From Reticulitermes lucifugus (taxonomy: Eukaryota; Arthropoda; Insecta; Blattodea; Rhinotermitidae): a DNA stretch of 64,000 bases. Location of the stretch: contig JAKCWW010000323.1 of assembly GCA_026260175.1 (NCBI GenBank), positions 48,835 through 112,834 of the forward strand, read 5' to 3'. Both the position numbers and the translations under genes were made by a program. The notes below the pieces were generated by a model. The model made no database searches. It was not told where the DNA came from and saw only the letters and a program-made list of their open reading frames with translations. Below, piece after piece: positions 33,580 through 44,788 of the stretch (position 1 is the stretch's first letter; each line of letters opens with the position of its first letter).

Positions 33580-34115
33580 CTATAATGTATCCATCATTAC
33601 ATACACTCACGAAAGAATATACTGAGTAACTTGAAATTGCGTTAAGTCGGCGATTGTCTGCATCCGAGGTAAAATGTGTTTCGTTTTCGTATCGAACTTT
33701 TGTTCAAAACTTCTTGCTCCGATATGTACCAGTATGTCTATTTAGGGAGTTATGATCGTGATGCAAACACAAATACATGACGTGTTCCTGTGAAGTGTCC
33801 GTCATTTTTCTCAGGTTCTAATCAAGAAAGAAATGGGTCGACAAAATTTTAATTAAAGCCTCTAATACCAAATACATGCTGCTGCTGGGTCTTCCAGCCC
33901 GTAGCATAATCACAATACTAAGAAGACTAACCCGGCCTCTTTCCAAAAAGACAGATAAATATGTGGATACACATAATTAACTCCTTTAAGACTGACTTTC
34001 ATTCAAATTATAATAAACTTCAGTTCCTACCTCACAGAGAACAGTTTAACCATTCTAAAGACAAATCAGCAATTGGTGTTTAGGAAACTATTAGGTATCT
34101 ATTGTCAAAATCATA
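33580..34115. other. No recognisable gene
   Basis: No exon or repeat assignment. Confidence 0.45.
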
Positions 34116-34119
34116 CAAA

Positions 34120-34393
34120 GGTAAAGGCGAAACTGAACTGCACCTGTCCACGCCATGGAAACATATAGGGGGAGTAGATGTGTGGAGCTAGATGAAGGTG
34201 ATTAATCAAGTTTACGCACCAGCCACTTTACCCGCGGGAAAGAACCCCCATACCCATTGAATAGGAGGCTAGGTGGGTCGCAGAGCAGGTCTGGACGTTT
34301 TGGATAAAGGAAAAAACTTTTGCATCTGTCGGGATTTCAAGCCCGGACAGTCCGGCCAGTAGCCTAGTCACTAAACCGACTACGGTATCCCGC
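34120..34393 (-). mobile_element. SINE-B copy
   Basis: Minus copy: 'ggtaaaggcgaaactgaact' at the left (tail), 'cacgccatggaaacatatag', 'accccca tacccattga' region, 'ggtctggacgttttggata', 'gggatttcaagcccggac' and the A-box end near 'gactacggtatcc'. Confidence 0.85.
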
Positions 34394-34488
34394 ATTTACA
34401 TAAACCGCGTGGCAAAAAGCAGAGCTCATGGTAACGGCAGGTGTTACTGTAATGGACACTGGGCATTAAAATTGCAGGTAAATATGTA

Positions 34489-34759
34489 ACAGTAAAATTG
34501 TCCCTGTGGTTAATCAGTCATCATGCCTTGAAGATGGACGAGGGAGTGAAGACGTAGGCCCACAGATTCTTAATATCAGATCTAGATAAACATAGGCTGT
34601 TAACTTCGCGCCTGAGCTGCTTCATCTTCGGTACTTCTTGCATAGAAGAATGGGTGGATCCCAGAGCCACTTTGAAGGAGACCGTGCTGGCCCGTGCTTA
34701 AGGTGGAACCCCTGTTGTCCAGCCTGTACCAGAGTCACTATACTGACTAAGCTAATATT
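34489..34759 (-). mobile_element. SINE-B copy, diverged
   Basis: Second minus copy 95 bp after the previous one. It has 'aaaattgtccctgtgg', 'gcgcctgagctgctt', 'aagaatgggtggatcccaga' and 'gactaagctaat' at the A-box end. Clearly older than its neighbour. Confidence 0.7.
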
Positions 34760-34829
34760 GCTCCTGTTTCCGAAAACAGAAAGGTACATAAATATTCTGA
34801 AACGTGGACACTTCGGAAATCAGACCAGA

Positions 34830-35127
34830 GATACTTCAGCTGGACCGATCGTATGACAAATGAAGTATTACATAAAATCAAGGAGGAGAGGAATATCCTA
34901 CATACAATAAAAAAGGCTAACTGTATTTGTTACATCTTGCTTAGGAACTGCCTTCTAAAACACTTCATTGAAGGAAAGATAGAGGGAAGGACGGGAAGAC
35001 GAGGAAGAATACATAAGCAGCCACTAGATGATCTTCAGGAAAAGGAAGCACTAGATCGCACTCTGTGGAGAACTCGCTTTGGCAGAGGCTATGGACCTGT
35101 CGTAAGACAGAATAGGAAAAGAAGATA
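34830..35127 (+). mobile_element. LINE-1 family 3' end
   Basis: The frame has MTNEVLHKIKEERNILHTIK, then LLRNCLLKHFIEGKIEG and LDRTLWRTRFGRGYGPVVRQ. Compared with 3775-3995, the 'KE..GYWKLK' spacer is deleted and the element extends further 5'. It is preceded by a remnant of the 'SWTDRV' block. Confidence 0.8.
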
Positions 35128-35129
35128 AG

Positions 35130-35778
35130 TAAATAATCTCAGGCTTACAATTACGTAAATAAATGGAACTGCAACACGTGTTTTGGAAATCTGGTTTGGA
35201 GTGAAAGTCACAAAGATTTTTCAATGGCTACTTTAGAGCCGGATTTATGAGCAGGACTCTGTGACCTGACTGTCGCCAAGCCCAAAACTCCTGGGGGTAG
35301 TTACACAAAAGTCCCTCCCCCGCCATGGGGGGCCATTTCCCGGCCCGCTGCGCTTACACAATAGCTACCCCGTGACGACTATTGCGCCAATGGAGATGTC
35401 AACTGGAAGCTGTTGTTATATGTCACAATCCACACAAGGACCCTCTCCAATTCACAGCACGGCAAGACAGGAAGTACACAGCGCTCTTCAAAACTTCCAT
35501 ACACGAAAGGTGTTGAAGTCGAAATGCCTTTTTCTCTCAGCACTTTGAATAGTATCACCATCTCATTTTAATATATCTCATCTGAGATGACGGCTTTGGC
35601 TTAAAGCCCATTATACTTGTGCTGGATTCAGTTGCGTATATGAAGGAGGGATGTTTTGAAAAGTCTGTCAACAAAAGCCACATTTTATTACGTGAGTCTT
35701 GACACTATAGTCTCTACGTAGGGACTAGGCTACAGAGTTTCGATTCCCGACAGACACCGGATTCATTTCTTCGCCACT
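35130..35778. other. No recognisable gene
   Basis: 'ctacagagtttcgattccc' near 35731 may be a SINE B box. Otherwise unassigned. Confidence 0.4.
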
Positions 35779-35780
35779 AC

Positions 35781-36165
35781 CAGGAGCGCACCCAAACAGA
35801 GGGGGGCTGCCGGCCTGCAGCCCCCGAAATCGAAATTTAAAAACAAAAACATTTCCTAGACAGGATTATTGTCAGCCACTGAAATCGGCTAATGACCAGC
35901 AAATTGGAATTTTGAAAAAATTAAATAAACTTAGGAAGTCTCAGATAAACTTAAAGTAACAATAAGATTAGACCTTGAGATTTAAATTGAGTGAGTCAGG
36001 GAACACGTGGTTATATACATACATAAATGCAGTTGCAAATAATGTTATATTACGGTTATATTTAACAAGATTTTTATAATATAGTTTTAAAATCAAACAC
36101 AAATTTTTATAGCCTCAGGTTCAGCCTTCCCCCCACCCCCCAACGAAAAATTCTGGGTGCGCACC
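35781..36165 (+). mobile_element. Family H hAT-like element, intact ends
   Basis: Ends caggagcgcaccca and tgggtgcgcacct are inverted. Flanks tcgccactac (35771-35780) and tcgccaccac (36166-36175) match at 9 of 10 positions and read as a target duplication of about 8-10 bp, which suits hAT. Near each end are 'gaggggggctgccggc' and 'cagccttccccccacc'. The interior has 'gccactgaaatcggct'. No transposase. Confidence 0.75.
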
Positions 36166-36377
36166 TCGCCACCACCGATTCTAGACCTGCGTCAGGCCAC
36201 TCAGCCCCAAGTGGTTACTTCCCAACTAGAAAGGCAGCCGAAGCAACGCAATCACTTTAATCTGCTACCGACATTAAAACACGTACATTTTGCACGCTCA
36301 CATTTCTTATAAGTTTCACTGTGTGGTCTCTTAGTACAGCGGGAATTGTGCTGCTACTTTGCTTTACTGCATGTACC

Positions 36378-37343
36378 GGGATAGTGTAATCGCTATAGCA
36401 ATGGGCTGCCGGCTAGAAAATCCGGGGTTTGAATTCCGTCATGGGAAAGAGTTTTAAAATGAGACAACCCCGTTGGTGTTAACAAACCACGAGTATATAT
36501 ATATATCAACGTAGCCACACATAACACCAGTTTTTATCAGTTGATTCAAGGCCACATGTTTCGGCTCTCATTGCGAGCCACCATCAGGCCTTTTATAAAT
36601 GTTGATACAGGAAAAATTATATAATGCTTTAAGATGAAGATCTCCCCTTTCACATTAGAATACATTATAAATGTACAAAACCGTTGAAACGTATATGAAA
36701 TATTTCAAAGTAGATTAAAGAAATACACTGCACTTCCTTACATACTCCATTCTCGTCTTAAATGGATCCGGTAGCGTACTCGTAAATAGTATACCGCCAC
36801 CTATATTTTATATGTTATTTCATATTTTATTAATTGCCAAGTTTTAGTCTTTTAAGCTTCTTATTTATATTAGATATTTATATATATGAAGGCACTCCAC
36901 GGCCGACGATCCTTCATATTTCATACACATTTAAACGGTTTTATACATTAATAGTGTATTTTTAATGTGAAAGGAGAGACCTCCATCTTAACGCAGTATA
37001 AAATTTTTCCTGTTTCAACGTTTGTAAAACGCCTGATGATGGCTCGCAATTAGAGCCGAGTAAAATATACTGATAAAACTGCTGTTGTTTATGAGTGATT
37101 TGATACATATACTTGTGATGGGCAAGAGACTTTTGTCTTCCCCAAAACGTCTAGGCCGGTTCTGGAGCCCATCTAGCTTCGTTTCAATAAATACCGGTAT
37201 TCTTTCCCGGGGGTAAAGCGGTCGGAGCGTGAAATTGACCACTTACCACTGTCTAGGTTAAAAATGAGAGGAGGTATACATCTCCTCCCCCTACAAGCCC
37301 CAATGGCATGGACAGGGGCACCTTTATTTTCTTTACCTTTTAC
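36378..37343 (+). mobile_element. SINE-B copy split by an inverted-repeat element
   Basis: The head (36378-36465: 'gatagtgtaatcgctatagc', 'ggggtttgaattcc', 'atgggaaagagtttt') and the body (37119-37343: 'atgggcaagagacttttgtc', 'aaaacgtctaggccggttct', 'tctttcccgggggtaaagcg', tail 'ctttacc') together make one SINE-B. The block 'atggg.aagag' is present on both sides of the break, as a target duplication would be. Confidence 0.75.
36521..37095. mobile_element. Head-to-head inverted pair, Penelope-like terminal repeats
   Basis: Arms of about 180-190 bp (about 36521-36709 and 36913-37095) in inverted orientation around about 200 bp. Paired blocks include 'gatcaac'-side 'cctgatgatggctcgcaat' at the right and its complement at the left, 'cctttcacattagaata' and 'tacaaaaccgtt'. 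Each arm carries a hammerhead-like motif (minus 36548-36592, plus 37030-37066). Flanking SINE-B halves show it is an insertion. No reverse transcriptase is visible. Confidence 0.6.
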
Positions 37344-37349
37344 TGCATA

Positions 37350-39040
37350 CGTTATGTAACACACATTAGTCTTATGCCATTGCTATTATATTTCTTCAGC
37401 TAAACTTTGTCTTAAAGAAAAGCGGATGTTTGAACATGGACAGTTCTACTCCCCTACAATTAAGTCCTCAAATTTACATACAATCGCACGCATAGAAATG
37501 GCGAAAACCCCATAAACCCACAATTATGGGTTATTATGATTGTTATTTTATATTACAGAAGACGCTTTATGTTACAGAAGTATCAGAACCAATTCGCAGA
37601 TATAAACTAATTTCAATATACTTGTGTGCATTTGTTGGTATTACTATTATACATCTATATTATTTCCATGTATATTCTATTAATGCTTACAAAGTTCCTT
37701 ATGAAGTCTTGATATCTCTAAATATCCGTCTTAGTGTAGGAGGAAAGAGTGAGTACTCTTAGAGGTTCGTTACGTAAAGTTGATATTTACTCATATGCAT
37801 TGGGTAAGGCCACGGCACTAGCCAACCTTTCCTTGTACCTGATTCAGCATCAGTGTATACCCAGCTAGTGGCCATTTCCAAGGACAACATTAACCCATCT
37901 GATCACATGTACAGCGCGCTACAAGCCATGTTCTATTTTCCACCTTCCAGCACTGGAGTCTCAGGCACACATCCAACTCGGGGCATGTTTTGACGTCAGA
38001 GTAGGTAAAGGCCTTGCGATGGACTAATCCACCATCTAAGGTCCGATCAAATGTTTAAGAGATGCTTAGTTGTAAAAGTTAAATCGGAAAGGGAAGAGGT
38101 CAGAAAAGCTAAAGCGCGAAGTGATATTAGTCTGCTGTCATAAACCTCTTAGAGGCAACTATGAGTTAGGTATTTCGTGAGTTAGTCAGTTTAAGCCCAT
38201 TATATTGATTAACACATACTAATAGTCCCCCCTTCGTGTCACAACGTAAACATCCAACTTATAACGCACAATAAGAAGGGATGGCCGCTGCGTTGTGTAG
38301 CATCTGCTTATTGCAATCCACGGTTCACTGCATTGCATAAGTGTTCTTATAAGTGTACTCTATTACAGTTGACGGCCGGGAGAAACATCCTCGTGTAGTT
38401 TCACAACAATAGGTCCCCCTCCCCTGCCATAATGATATTCAACTTGACCCCCAGGGGCAGTGCCCAAAGCGCCGGTTTGCCGGCCGGTCAAGTATTGAAT
38501 GCCTAAGGAGAAATGCGGGAGTGACAGTTGAAAGGAATAACACCATTGTCCGCTGATTCCTGGATCACTTTGCAGCTAAGAGGGAGTCCTCAGTTAAGAG
38601 GCTGTTTAGAAGCAAACACGGAAAAAGGACCCCTCTTTGCTTTGTTTCCTTATTCAGCTGATGGATGGTTTGGACTTTTTTTTATCATTCTAGCTAGTTC
38701 GTAGCATGCAAAGCCTCGAGCTATCGGAGACCTCAGAATGTGGTGTATAGCCAGGTCTGAATTCGGGTGCTGCTGTGTATGTGTGGAATCACAACGGTTC
38801 CTGAATGTTTCAGGGGTGGCCAGTAAAACCTGTATGTTTTGATACAAACTTAATGCATTATTTAAAATAATATAATCCACGGAGGTTTGTCAGGCAGTCA
38901 GGCGTGCGACAGTGTAATTGGTATCCGACTATGGTTTGTATATCCCGTTATGAAGCATATAATTAAAAGTAAATAATATCTTATTGTATCATTGAAATAA
39001 CTGTTGTAATTAACGTTTCTCGGAGTATTGTTGTGATATG
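37350..39040. other. No recognisable gene
   Basis: Frames at 37526-37762 and 38650-38880 show no motif. GC-richer patches at 37800-38000 and 38370-38500 are unassigned. Confidence 0.4.
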
Positions 39041-39041
39041 A

Positions 39042-39081
39042 TATACCTGATGATTGCCAAAAGGCCGAAACATGTAGTATA
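39042..39081 (+). ncRNA. Hammerhead-like motif, complete core
   Basis: Stem I tatac (39042-39046) pairs with gtata (39077-39081). Between them are CTGATGA (39047-39053), a short stem II gcc/ggc with an aaaa loop, GAAA (39067-39070) and catgta (39071-39076). All hammerhead core residues are present, with an extra T after CTGATGA as in the other copies. Activity unknown. Confidence 0.58.
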
Positions 39082-39315
39082 GTATATTAAATATAGCACA
39101 ATATAGTTGTGTTCAACGGTATATTCTTTGGTTTTTAATGTCACCCGAAGCTTCGTACACTGTCTCTGCCTTGATCATTAAGAGTTTGTGCAATGTGTGG
39201 CGCGATCAGTCTTGTCTGGGTGCAGAACCCCTTATAGGGCTCATAACCAGATATTTAAAATTAAACCATGACTTTTGGTTTTCTTTGTTGCGACATGGTA
39301 CATTCCTATGTCAAC

Positions 39316-39384
39316 GTTTCGGAGGAATATGCTGCCTCCACCTGACGTTTTAAGCGTGAAAGAGGCAGTATGCTCCTCCGAAAC
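39316..39384. repeat. Palindrome with hammerhead-like arms
   Basis: Arms gtttcggaggaatatgctgc (39316-39338) and its near-complement ending cagtatgctcctccgaaac (39362-39384) enclose about 23 bp. Each arm, read outward, ends in 'ctccGAAAC', as in a hammerhead stem II followed by GAAA. A related single motif is at 42100-42143. Confidence 0.55.
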
Positions 39385-39404
39385 CTTGCTAATGAGAAAT
39401 ACAC

Positions 39405-41588
39405 AATCTGAACACGCACCACTGTCCAAGCCTTAAACTGTACGCACAGTTTTACTTGTTGTGTATGGTAATGAGATATGCTGTGTCTGTCAGCGTAAAG
39501 ACACAATATATGACGGAATAAAATGCTGAAATGGAAGTTACCGGAGGGGAATGGGGTGGGGGGGGGAGAAGGAATAGGAGCTTCACAATTTGTACTTTCA
39601 GATGATCAAATCAAGGCGGAAGATACAGGTAGAATGTGTAGCACGAATGGGGTACATAAGAAATGCATGAAATCGTTTAGTCGGAAATCTGGAAGGAACA
39701 GACTACTTGGGATATTAAGGTGCAGGTGTGAGGATTACATTTCAGCGGCGTGAGTGAATGCAGCTGGCTAACTCGGTTGCTAGTGAATTAGTTTCCATAA
39801 AACTGGGGGGGGGGGAATTCTTGATCGGATTGACCACTACCACCTTAGTTGAATAAAATCTATTCCATTGAGATAATTACTCGTTTTAACCCTATTTAAG
39901 TCTTTTCATCTTTTAGATATACGTCACAGAGCTCCCTTTCTCCTACATGCCCACGATTATAACCGGAGTCAAGCTCAAACATCCCCCTGTGCCCTCCTCC
40001 AGTTTTTAAAACTAATTAAAGACATTACGATACAATTTCGTCAAATCCGCATTTCACATTAATAGCATAGGGGGATGTAAGTTTTAATACCTGACCGACG
40101 GGCTTCCTCGACAGTTGCGGCCGGGGCGGCTGTCCCAGCTGTACGCGTAATTACGCACGCTTTCTCTCGTTCGTATCTCTCAATATCTCTCTAACTGCAA
40201 GTTTTTTTACTTTAACCAAAAACTATTTGTTGTCACTTCCTGCCGACTCGTTTATCCTATTAAGTATCATATTCAACAGACCGTCCACACCTGCGGCGCG
40301 TAGTGGCGGTAAGTGACAAACGTTAGTTGTCAGATAAAATAAGGGTCCTGTGGCTTCACATAGCACAGTGCTTCCTAAACAAGCACAGTTCTTCATTTGT
40401 TGGCCTGCTCTTTCCAAATGCTTTTTTCAGACACACAACGCTGACAAAACAAAATAATTGTCGATTAAATAATTATTCGATTAACCGATCCTATATACTC
40501 GTATATCTGCCGAATGTGGCTTTGCCTGTAGTTCTTTGGTCCGAAGCACTAACAATGTTGCACACTCTGTGTTGTTACCAGAGGCGTCTTTACACTTCTC
40601 AAGCTCTGTAGGTGGAACACAATCTCAGATTATGTACTTAGAGTGCGACTGTGTACAGCCCCCGCCCTTTGTGAGCCTTCTGTACCCTCAGGCCCAAACT
40701 CCCCTTTCAATTTCAAAGGAAAAAGAAATGTTCTTAGTGCTTGCTCCGACGCCTGCTCTCAATAGCGTACCATTCAGACGGGTCTGTTTAAATTTTCCAT
40801 AAGGTCCAATTTCACTAATTGACGCCCTGTAAATGAACTGAAGAAATGAACCCACCCACAGACAGGAGCAACCTTAATGACTAACAACAAATGACAACCC
40901 TCTTTTGTTTCTTTGATAATAGGACTAGTTTAAATGCTGAACCCCTCCAGCTATAAAACGAGTAGTCCTTCATAAACAATGGCTTGAATATTCACCCAGG
41001 GGAAACTCTTAGGTGATTATCAGGGACCAACAGTCACACATGCAATATATTAGTGGAAATGCGTACCTAAACCAGATACACACTTTGCAATTGCGTTGTT
41101 TACTTTTTCATGTCGAGCATTTGTCCTAGTGTTCACACAAATCTATGGTTGACAGAACTAATTAAAAGCAGATATTCTTCATTGTATATTTCATACATTA
41201 TCGTAGAAAATTGACAAAGACGAATAAAAATGTATCTACAGATATTGCTACAACACACAGAAGCTTTAAAGCATACTAAAAGTAGGAGTGAATGGAAATG
41301 TATCATTGAGCAGGCAAAAACTCACAGAGTTGTAGCGCTGAAGAAGACGAAGACACAGAAGCGTTGCTTAGTTTTAATTTTATTTTCTTAAACACACAAT
41401 AAATCGAAACATGTCTCCAATAACGTTAACTTACAGGTCTTAACAAATATTCTACACTTGATATCAGTACCAATTTTTCGCATAGAGCCGTTTGTAAGAG
41501 ATAGTTAAAAGGTCCGTATGCTTGACTTATTACGCACGTCATGAAGACGTATGGGAGATAGCAATTACAGTTCCATTTCTTCTTAAAC
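39405..41588. other. No recognisable gene
   Basis: Poly-G runs near 39557 and 39807, and a GC-rich patch at 40110-40150. Frames at 39523-39753, 40327-40611 and 40536-40802 show no recognised family. Confidence 0.4.
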
Positions 41589-41589
41589 G

Positions 41590-41793
41590 TTGGCACTAGA
41601 TCGACGTAATGGGTCGGCTTCACGCTCCGGCTGCTTTAACTCCGGATAATTTCTGGTACCGAGTAGACAGGAGGCTTGGTAGGACTCAGAGCTCATATGG
41701 ACATTTTGAAGCGAAAAGTCTGTTCCCGCACCTCAATCGAACTAGATTCTACTGCCGTCCAATGCGCATCAGATTCACTATACTGACTGCTGT
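41590..41793 (-). mobile_element. SINE-B copy, 3' part missing
   Basis: Minus copy starting inside the body ('ggcactagatcgacg'), then 'ctccggctgctttaactccg', 'aggaggcttggtaggact', 'cctcaatcgaactagatt' and 'cactatactgactgc' at the head. The tail side is absent. Confidence 0.75.
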
Positions 41794-42099
41794 CCCTCGG
41801 CCCCATTCTTAGATAAAGAATTACCTTTTCTAGTGCACATTGTGAAAAACCTAATTCGTCAGTGAGTCGAATTAAGACATATCTCATTGCATAAGAATGC
41901 AGTGGAACAGAGCCAAACATCTTAACTTTCGTTCAGCACTCTACGTCCTGTCCTATAGGTCACGTTATGGTAGGTAAATTTCACATACTCTAAAATTACG
42001 AACTTTTCCTGTGTGAAAATCTGGATTTACAGCCCGCGATTAGGAACATAAGGAAAATCCTGGTCTTTCACATTATGATATGTGTTTGGTAGGTGGGTA

Positions 42100-42143
42100 C
42101 TAACGTCTCAGAGGAGCATACTGCACATACGAGTATCTTCAGG
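42100..42143 (-). ncRNA. Hammerhead-like motif, eroded
   Basis: On the minus strand: CTGAAGA, T, a region pairing weakly to 'ctcctct', then 'gagacgtta'. It aligns with the arms of the palindrome at 39316-39384. The GAAA core is not intact. Confidence 0.35.
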
Positions 42144-42674
42144 ATAGAAGGCATATTCAAGTTGTTCCTGGGCTAATTCAGTACCACAACAAGAAGCCAT
42201 ATGGGAGAACAGAGGTACAAAACATCTCCACCTAGTGGTGTAGATAAGGGCCCCGCAGACCCCGCGACACCCGGGGCCACTTGGGTCAGCGGAGGCCCCA
42301 AACGTACAGAATACTAACATTTCTTTTTGGTTATTTGGAGCGTCGCTAGCTACAAGCCCTCAGCGACGCCGCCACAGGCACATCCAAAATCTGGGTTTTC
42401 TTCGGTGTTAACTTTGCCAACAGTTTGCAAGTGGTGGTTGACGAATGCACAACAAAGTGGCTTTGCAGATGGTTTGTGGGGTGTGCCGGGACTCTATTGA
42501 GTGCTTTATGCGGAGGAGCAGTCTGGATTCCGTTCTTCTGACAGAAGGTACTATCCCTGTCCTGAAATTAATTTGGCTAATAATTATAAGGGCACCCCGA
42601 TTATCGAGCCGCAGGGGACCTCTGACAGGTTATCTACGTCACTGTTTCCATTCGTTCATAACGTAAGCACTATG

Positions 42675-42864
42675 TAGAAATGTGTGGTGAAATTCACGCC
42701 CCGGCCATTTTAACTCCAGACAAAATGCCGTATCCAGTGAATAGGAGACTGTGTATGCCCCAGAGCCGTTGTGGACGCTTTGAAGAAGAGTAAGAATGCT
42801 GGCCCTTTTTCGGAAATCGAATCAACAAGAATTCATATACCTTAAGCGTAATCCGTAACACCGA
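42675..42864 (-). mobile_element. SINE-B copy, 3' part missing
   Basis: Minus copy: 'cacgccccggccattttaac', 'gaataggagactgtgtatgc', 'gagccgttgtggacgctttg' and a degraded B box 'ggaaatcgaatcaac'. Like 41590-41793 it lacks the tail side. Confidence 0.7.
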
Positions 42865-42964
42865 CTCTCTAAAACTGAGGTCTGATTTAGGAGGGAGTTA
42901 AAAAAGTACGCTATGTCGTGAAGATTGATTATGTCTGTAATTATATTCAATAATCCGTTGATGG

Positions 42965-43249
42965 GGTGCACGCCGTGGCGCAGTTGGTTGAGACACTGCG
43001 CTAAAAGCCGGAAGGTAGCGGGTTCGATTCCCGATGGTGTCATTCCGGCCGCACTATGGCCCTGGGCTCGACTCGGCCTCTAACAGAAATGAGTACCAGG
43101 AATATTTCTTTGGGGTAAAGGCGGCCCGTACGTAGGGCTGACAACCTTGCCACCTTCATGTGCCGAACGTCTCGAAATCTGAGAGTCTCGACCTCCTGGA
43201 ACACTCAGGGCCTGTCCAGGCCCGTACAGACATTGCTCTACCTTTAACT
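42965..43249 (+). mobile_element. SINE-A copy with short target duplication
   Basis: Full-length copy: A box 'gtggcgcagttggttgag', B box 'gggttcgattcccg', 'ctctaacagaaatgagtacc', 'ggggtaaaggcggcccg' and the tail 'ctacctttaa'. Flanks cgttgatg match (42957-42964 and 43250-43257). A short deletion after 'gtcatt' removes part of the linker seen in 32857-33154. Confidence 0.9.
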
Positions 43250-43454
43250 CGTTGATGAGATTGGAAGTTTTGAGCAGCAGATGCAATGAAACGGAGAGCA
43301 ATCTGACGTCTTTAAGGATGGTGGAAGAGAGAGCGAGTCACGACTTAGCGTCCACCACCCTCTAAACTCGCATCACTTTCGACATTTCTGTTATGTCCGG
43401 TAAGGTGAAAACCCAATTGCAGTAAATAATAATACTAATAAAAAGAAGGTCAAT

Positions 43455-43800
43455 AACTACCCTGTATTGCATCCTATTAAAGGTTAGCAGCCTGGTCTTA
43501 GTGGCAATACGAGGGCCCGAGATCAACCCTCGAGCCTGTCTCTGAGTGCCAGCAAGTCCCTGCCACAGTGTCACGTACTGTTTATCCAACCAGCACTGAA
43601 GTTTCTTCCTTATACTCTGCCTCGAGACCCCCAGGGCCGGCTCCGGTCCAACAAAATAGTGACCGGAACCCTCCCTTGCGAGCTCTTCGGCAATTTCATT
43701 TCCACGTATTCCAGAATGTCCGGGGACACAAAAAGATTTCCAGAGAGTGATAGGTGGAGATATCATTCAACGCCCTTTGGCACTGCCATACTAATGGGGA
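43455..43800 (-). mobile_element. LINE fragment, RNase H region
   Basis: Minus frame with VPGHSGIRGNEIAEELAREG, then KLQCWLDKQYVTLWQGLAG and SGPRIATKTRLLTFNRMQ. 'PGHSGI.GNE.AD.LA' is the C-terminal RNase H signature of non-LTR polyproteins; here the usual Asp of 'AD' is Glu. The tract after 'TFNRMQ' leads into 'VVIDLL' and then unrelated sequence. A short preceding block (SPLVWQCQRALN) is in a shifted frame. Truncated fossil. Confidence 0.8.
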
Positions 43801-43812
43801 CGTTGTTTTAGC

Positions 43813-44172
43813 AGCCTGTAGGGGGGGGGGCTGACCCTGAGGTTGCATATATAATTTGTTTGATTTTTTAAATTTTAAGTATAACGTAACACTGTCTGCA
43901 ACTGCATTTATATACGCACGAATGTAACTACATGTTCCATTACTCTATCACTGTGTCTTATCGTCTTGATTTTTTTTAAATTTTATTAATTTATTTTTCA
44001 AAATTCTAATGTACTACTTATCAGCCGATTTCAGTGGTTGATTTCGGCTGAGGGGGAAATCATGTAAAACTTCTGCTATCATAATATCTACAAATCTGTG
44101 TTTTATAAATTTAGGATTTGGGGGTTTGGGGGGGGGGCTGCAGCCCGGCAGCCCCCCCTTGGGTGCGCCCAT
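43813..44172 (-). mobile_element. Family H hAT-like element, one end
   Basis: Reverse of 35781-36165: 'gggggggctgaccctgaggt' at the left, 'ccgatttcagtggttg' centrally, and the right end 'ttgggtgcgccca'. The left terminal 'gggtgcgcaccc' is missing. Confidence 0.65.
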
Positions 44173-44495
44173 GCTTACTGGCAACAGGCACGTAACGAAC
44201 TGAATGTTCATTTGCCGAAAGTTCTAATTCCGTGTTGACTCCACTGATTGAAGTTTTTAATATATTAATTATGTTTTCCAGGTGATTCGTACTGCAGTCT
44301 GCAGAGCCCTTTGGGGTGTTCTGAAGGATGAATATCTGAAGGTAGCAGAAATATAAATGCAGGAATTTCATGATTGCATCTCTTATTAAACCATTGTTTT
44401 CAGTGTGTATTTTTAGGTAGAACACAATAACAGAAAATTACGTTGAAAAGAGACAGGAAACCAAACAGGTACACTCTGTACTTCTAAATGAAAAA

Positions 44496-44660
44496 TTAAA
44501 GAATGCTGTGCAGCGCCTCTCCCATTGACTGCCAACACATGCTTCTTTTTCCTCTGTCTTTATAATGCACGTGCCGGCTCACCCAAATCTCCCGACAAGA
44601 CTCGTACATACTTATAAGATGCACAGTTTCGTCTTTCGTCCACACATTCCGAGAAGCCAT
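44496..44660 (-). CDS. MADF/Myb-SANT-like N-terminal fragment
   Basis: 54 residues from an ATG at 44660. They run 'NVWTKDETVHLISMYESCRE', then 'IWVSRHVHYKDRGKRSMCW' and end 'QSMGEALHSIL'. This fits the start of a MADF-type DNA-binding domain (W...E...LI.lYe....lW...h..Y.d..kR...W), which is normally 80 or more residues, so it is truncated or continues in another exon. Such domains occur in insect transcription regulators and as the second protein of PIF/Harbinger transposons. A palindromic end lies 130 bp upstream, so a transposon origin is plausible. Confidence 0.5.
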   Translation of the reverse strand: MASRNVWTKDETVHLISMYESCREIWVSRHVHYKDRGKRSMCWQSMGEALHSIL

Positions 44661-44788
44661 GTTTGCAGTTCCACTAGCAGCTATACCGATTTTCCTGGTG
44701 TAGTTGCGATTGCAGCTGAGAGGAAGCGTGGTGCGAGCCTGCTGTCGGCCAGTTACCATGACCTTGGAGATTAAGCTATCGAAGGCGG

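Noticed and set aside
41326-41420. Hammerhead-like motif (ctgaaga ... cgaaacatgt)
   Set aside because: The two core parts are too far apart and no stem II pairs between them.
42965-43040. Functional tRNA gene
   Set aside because: Good A and B boxes, but the sequence continues into the SINE-A body and recurs in other copies.
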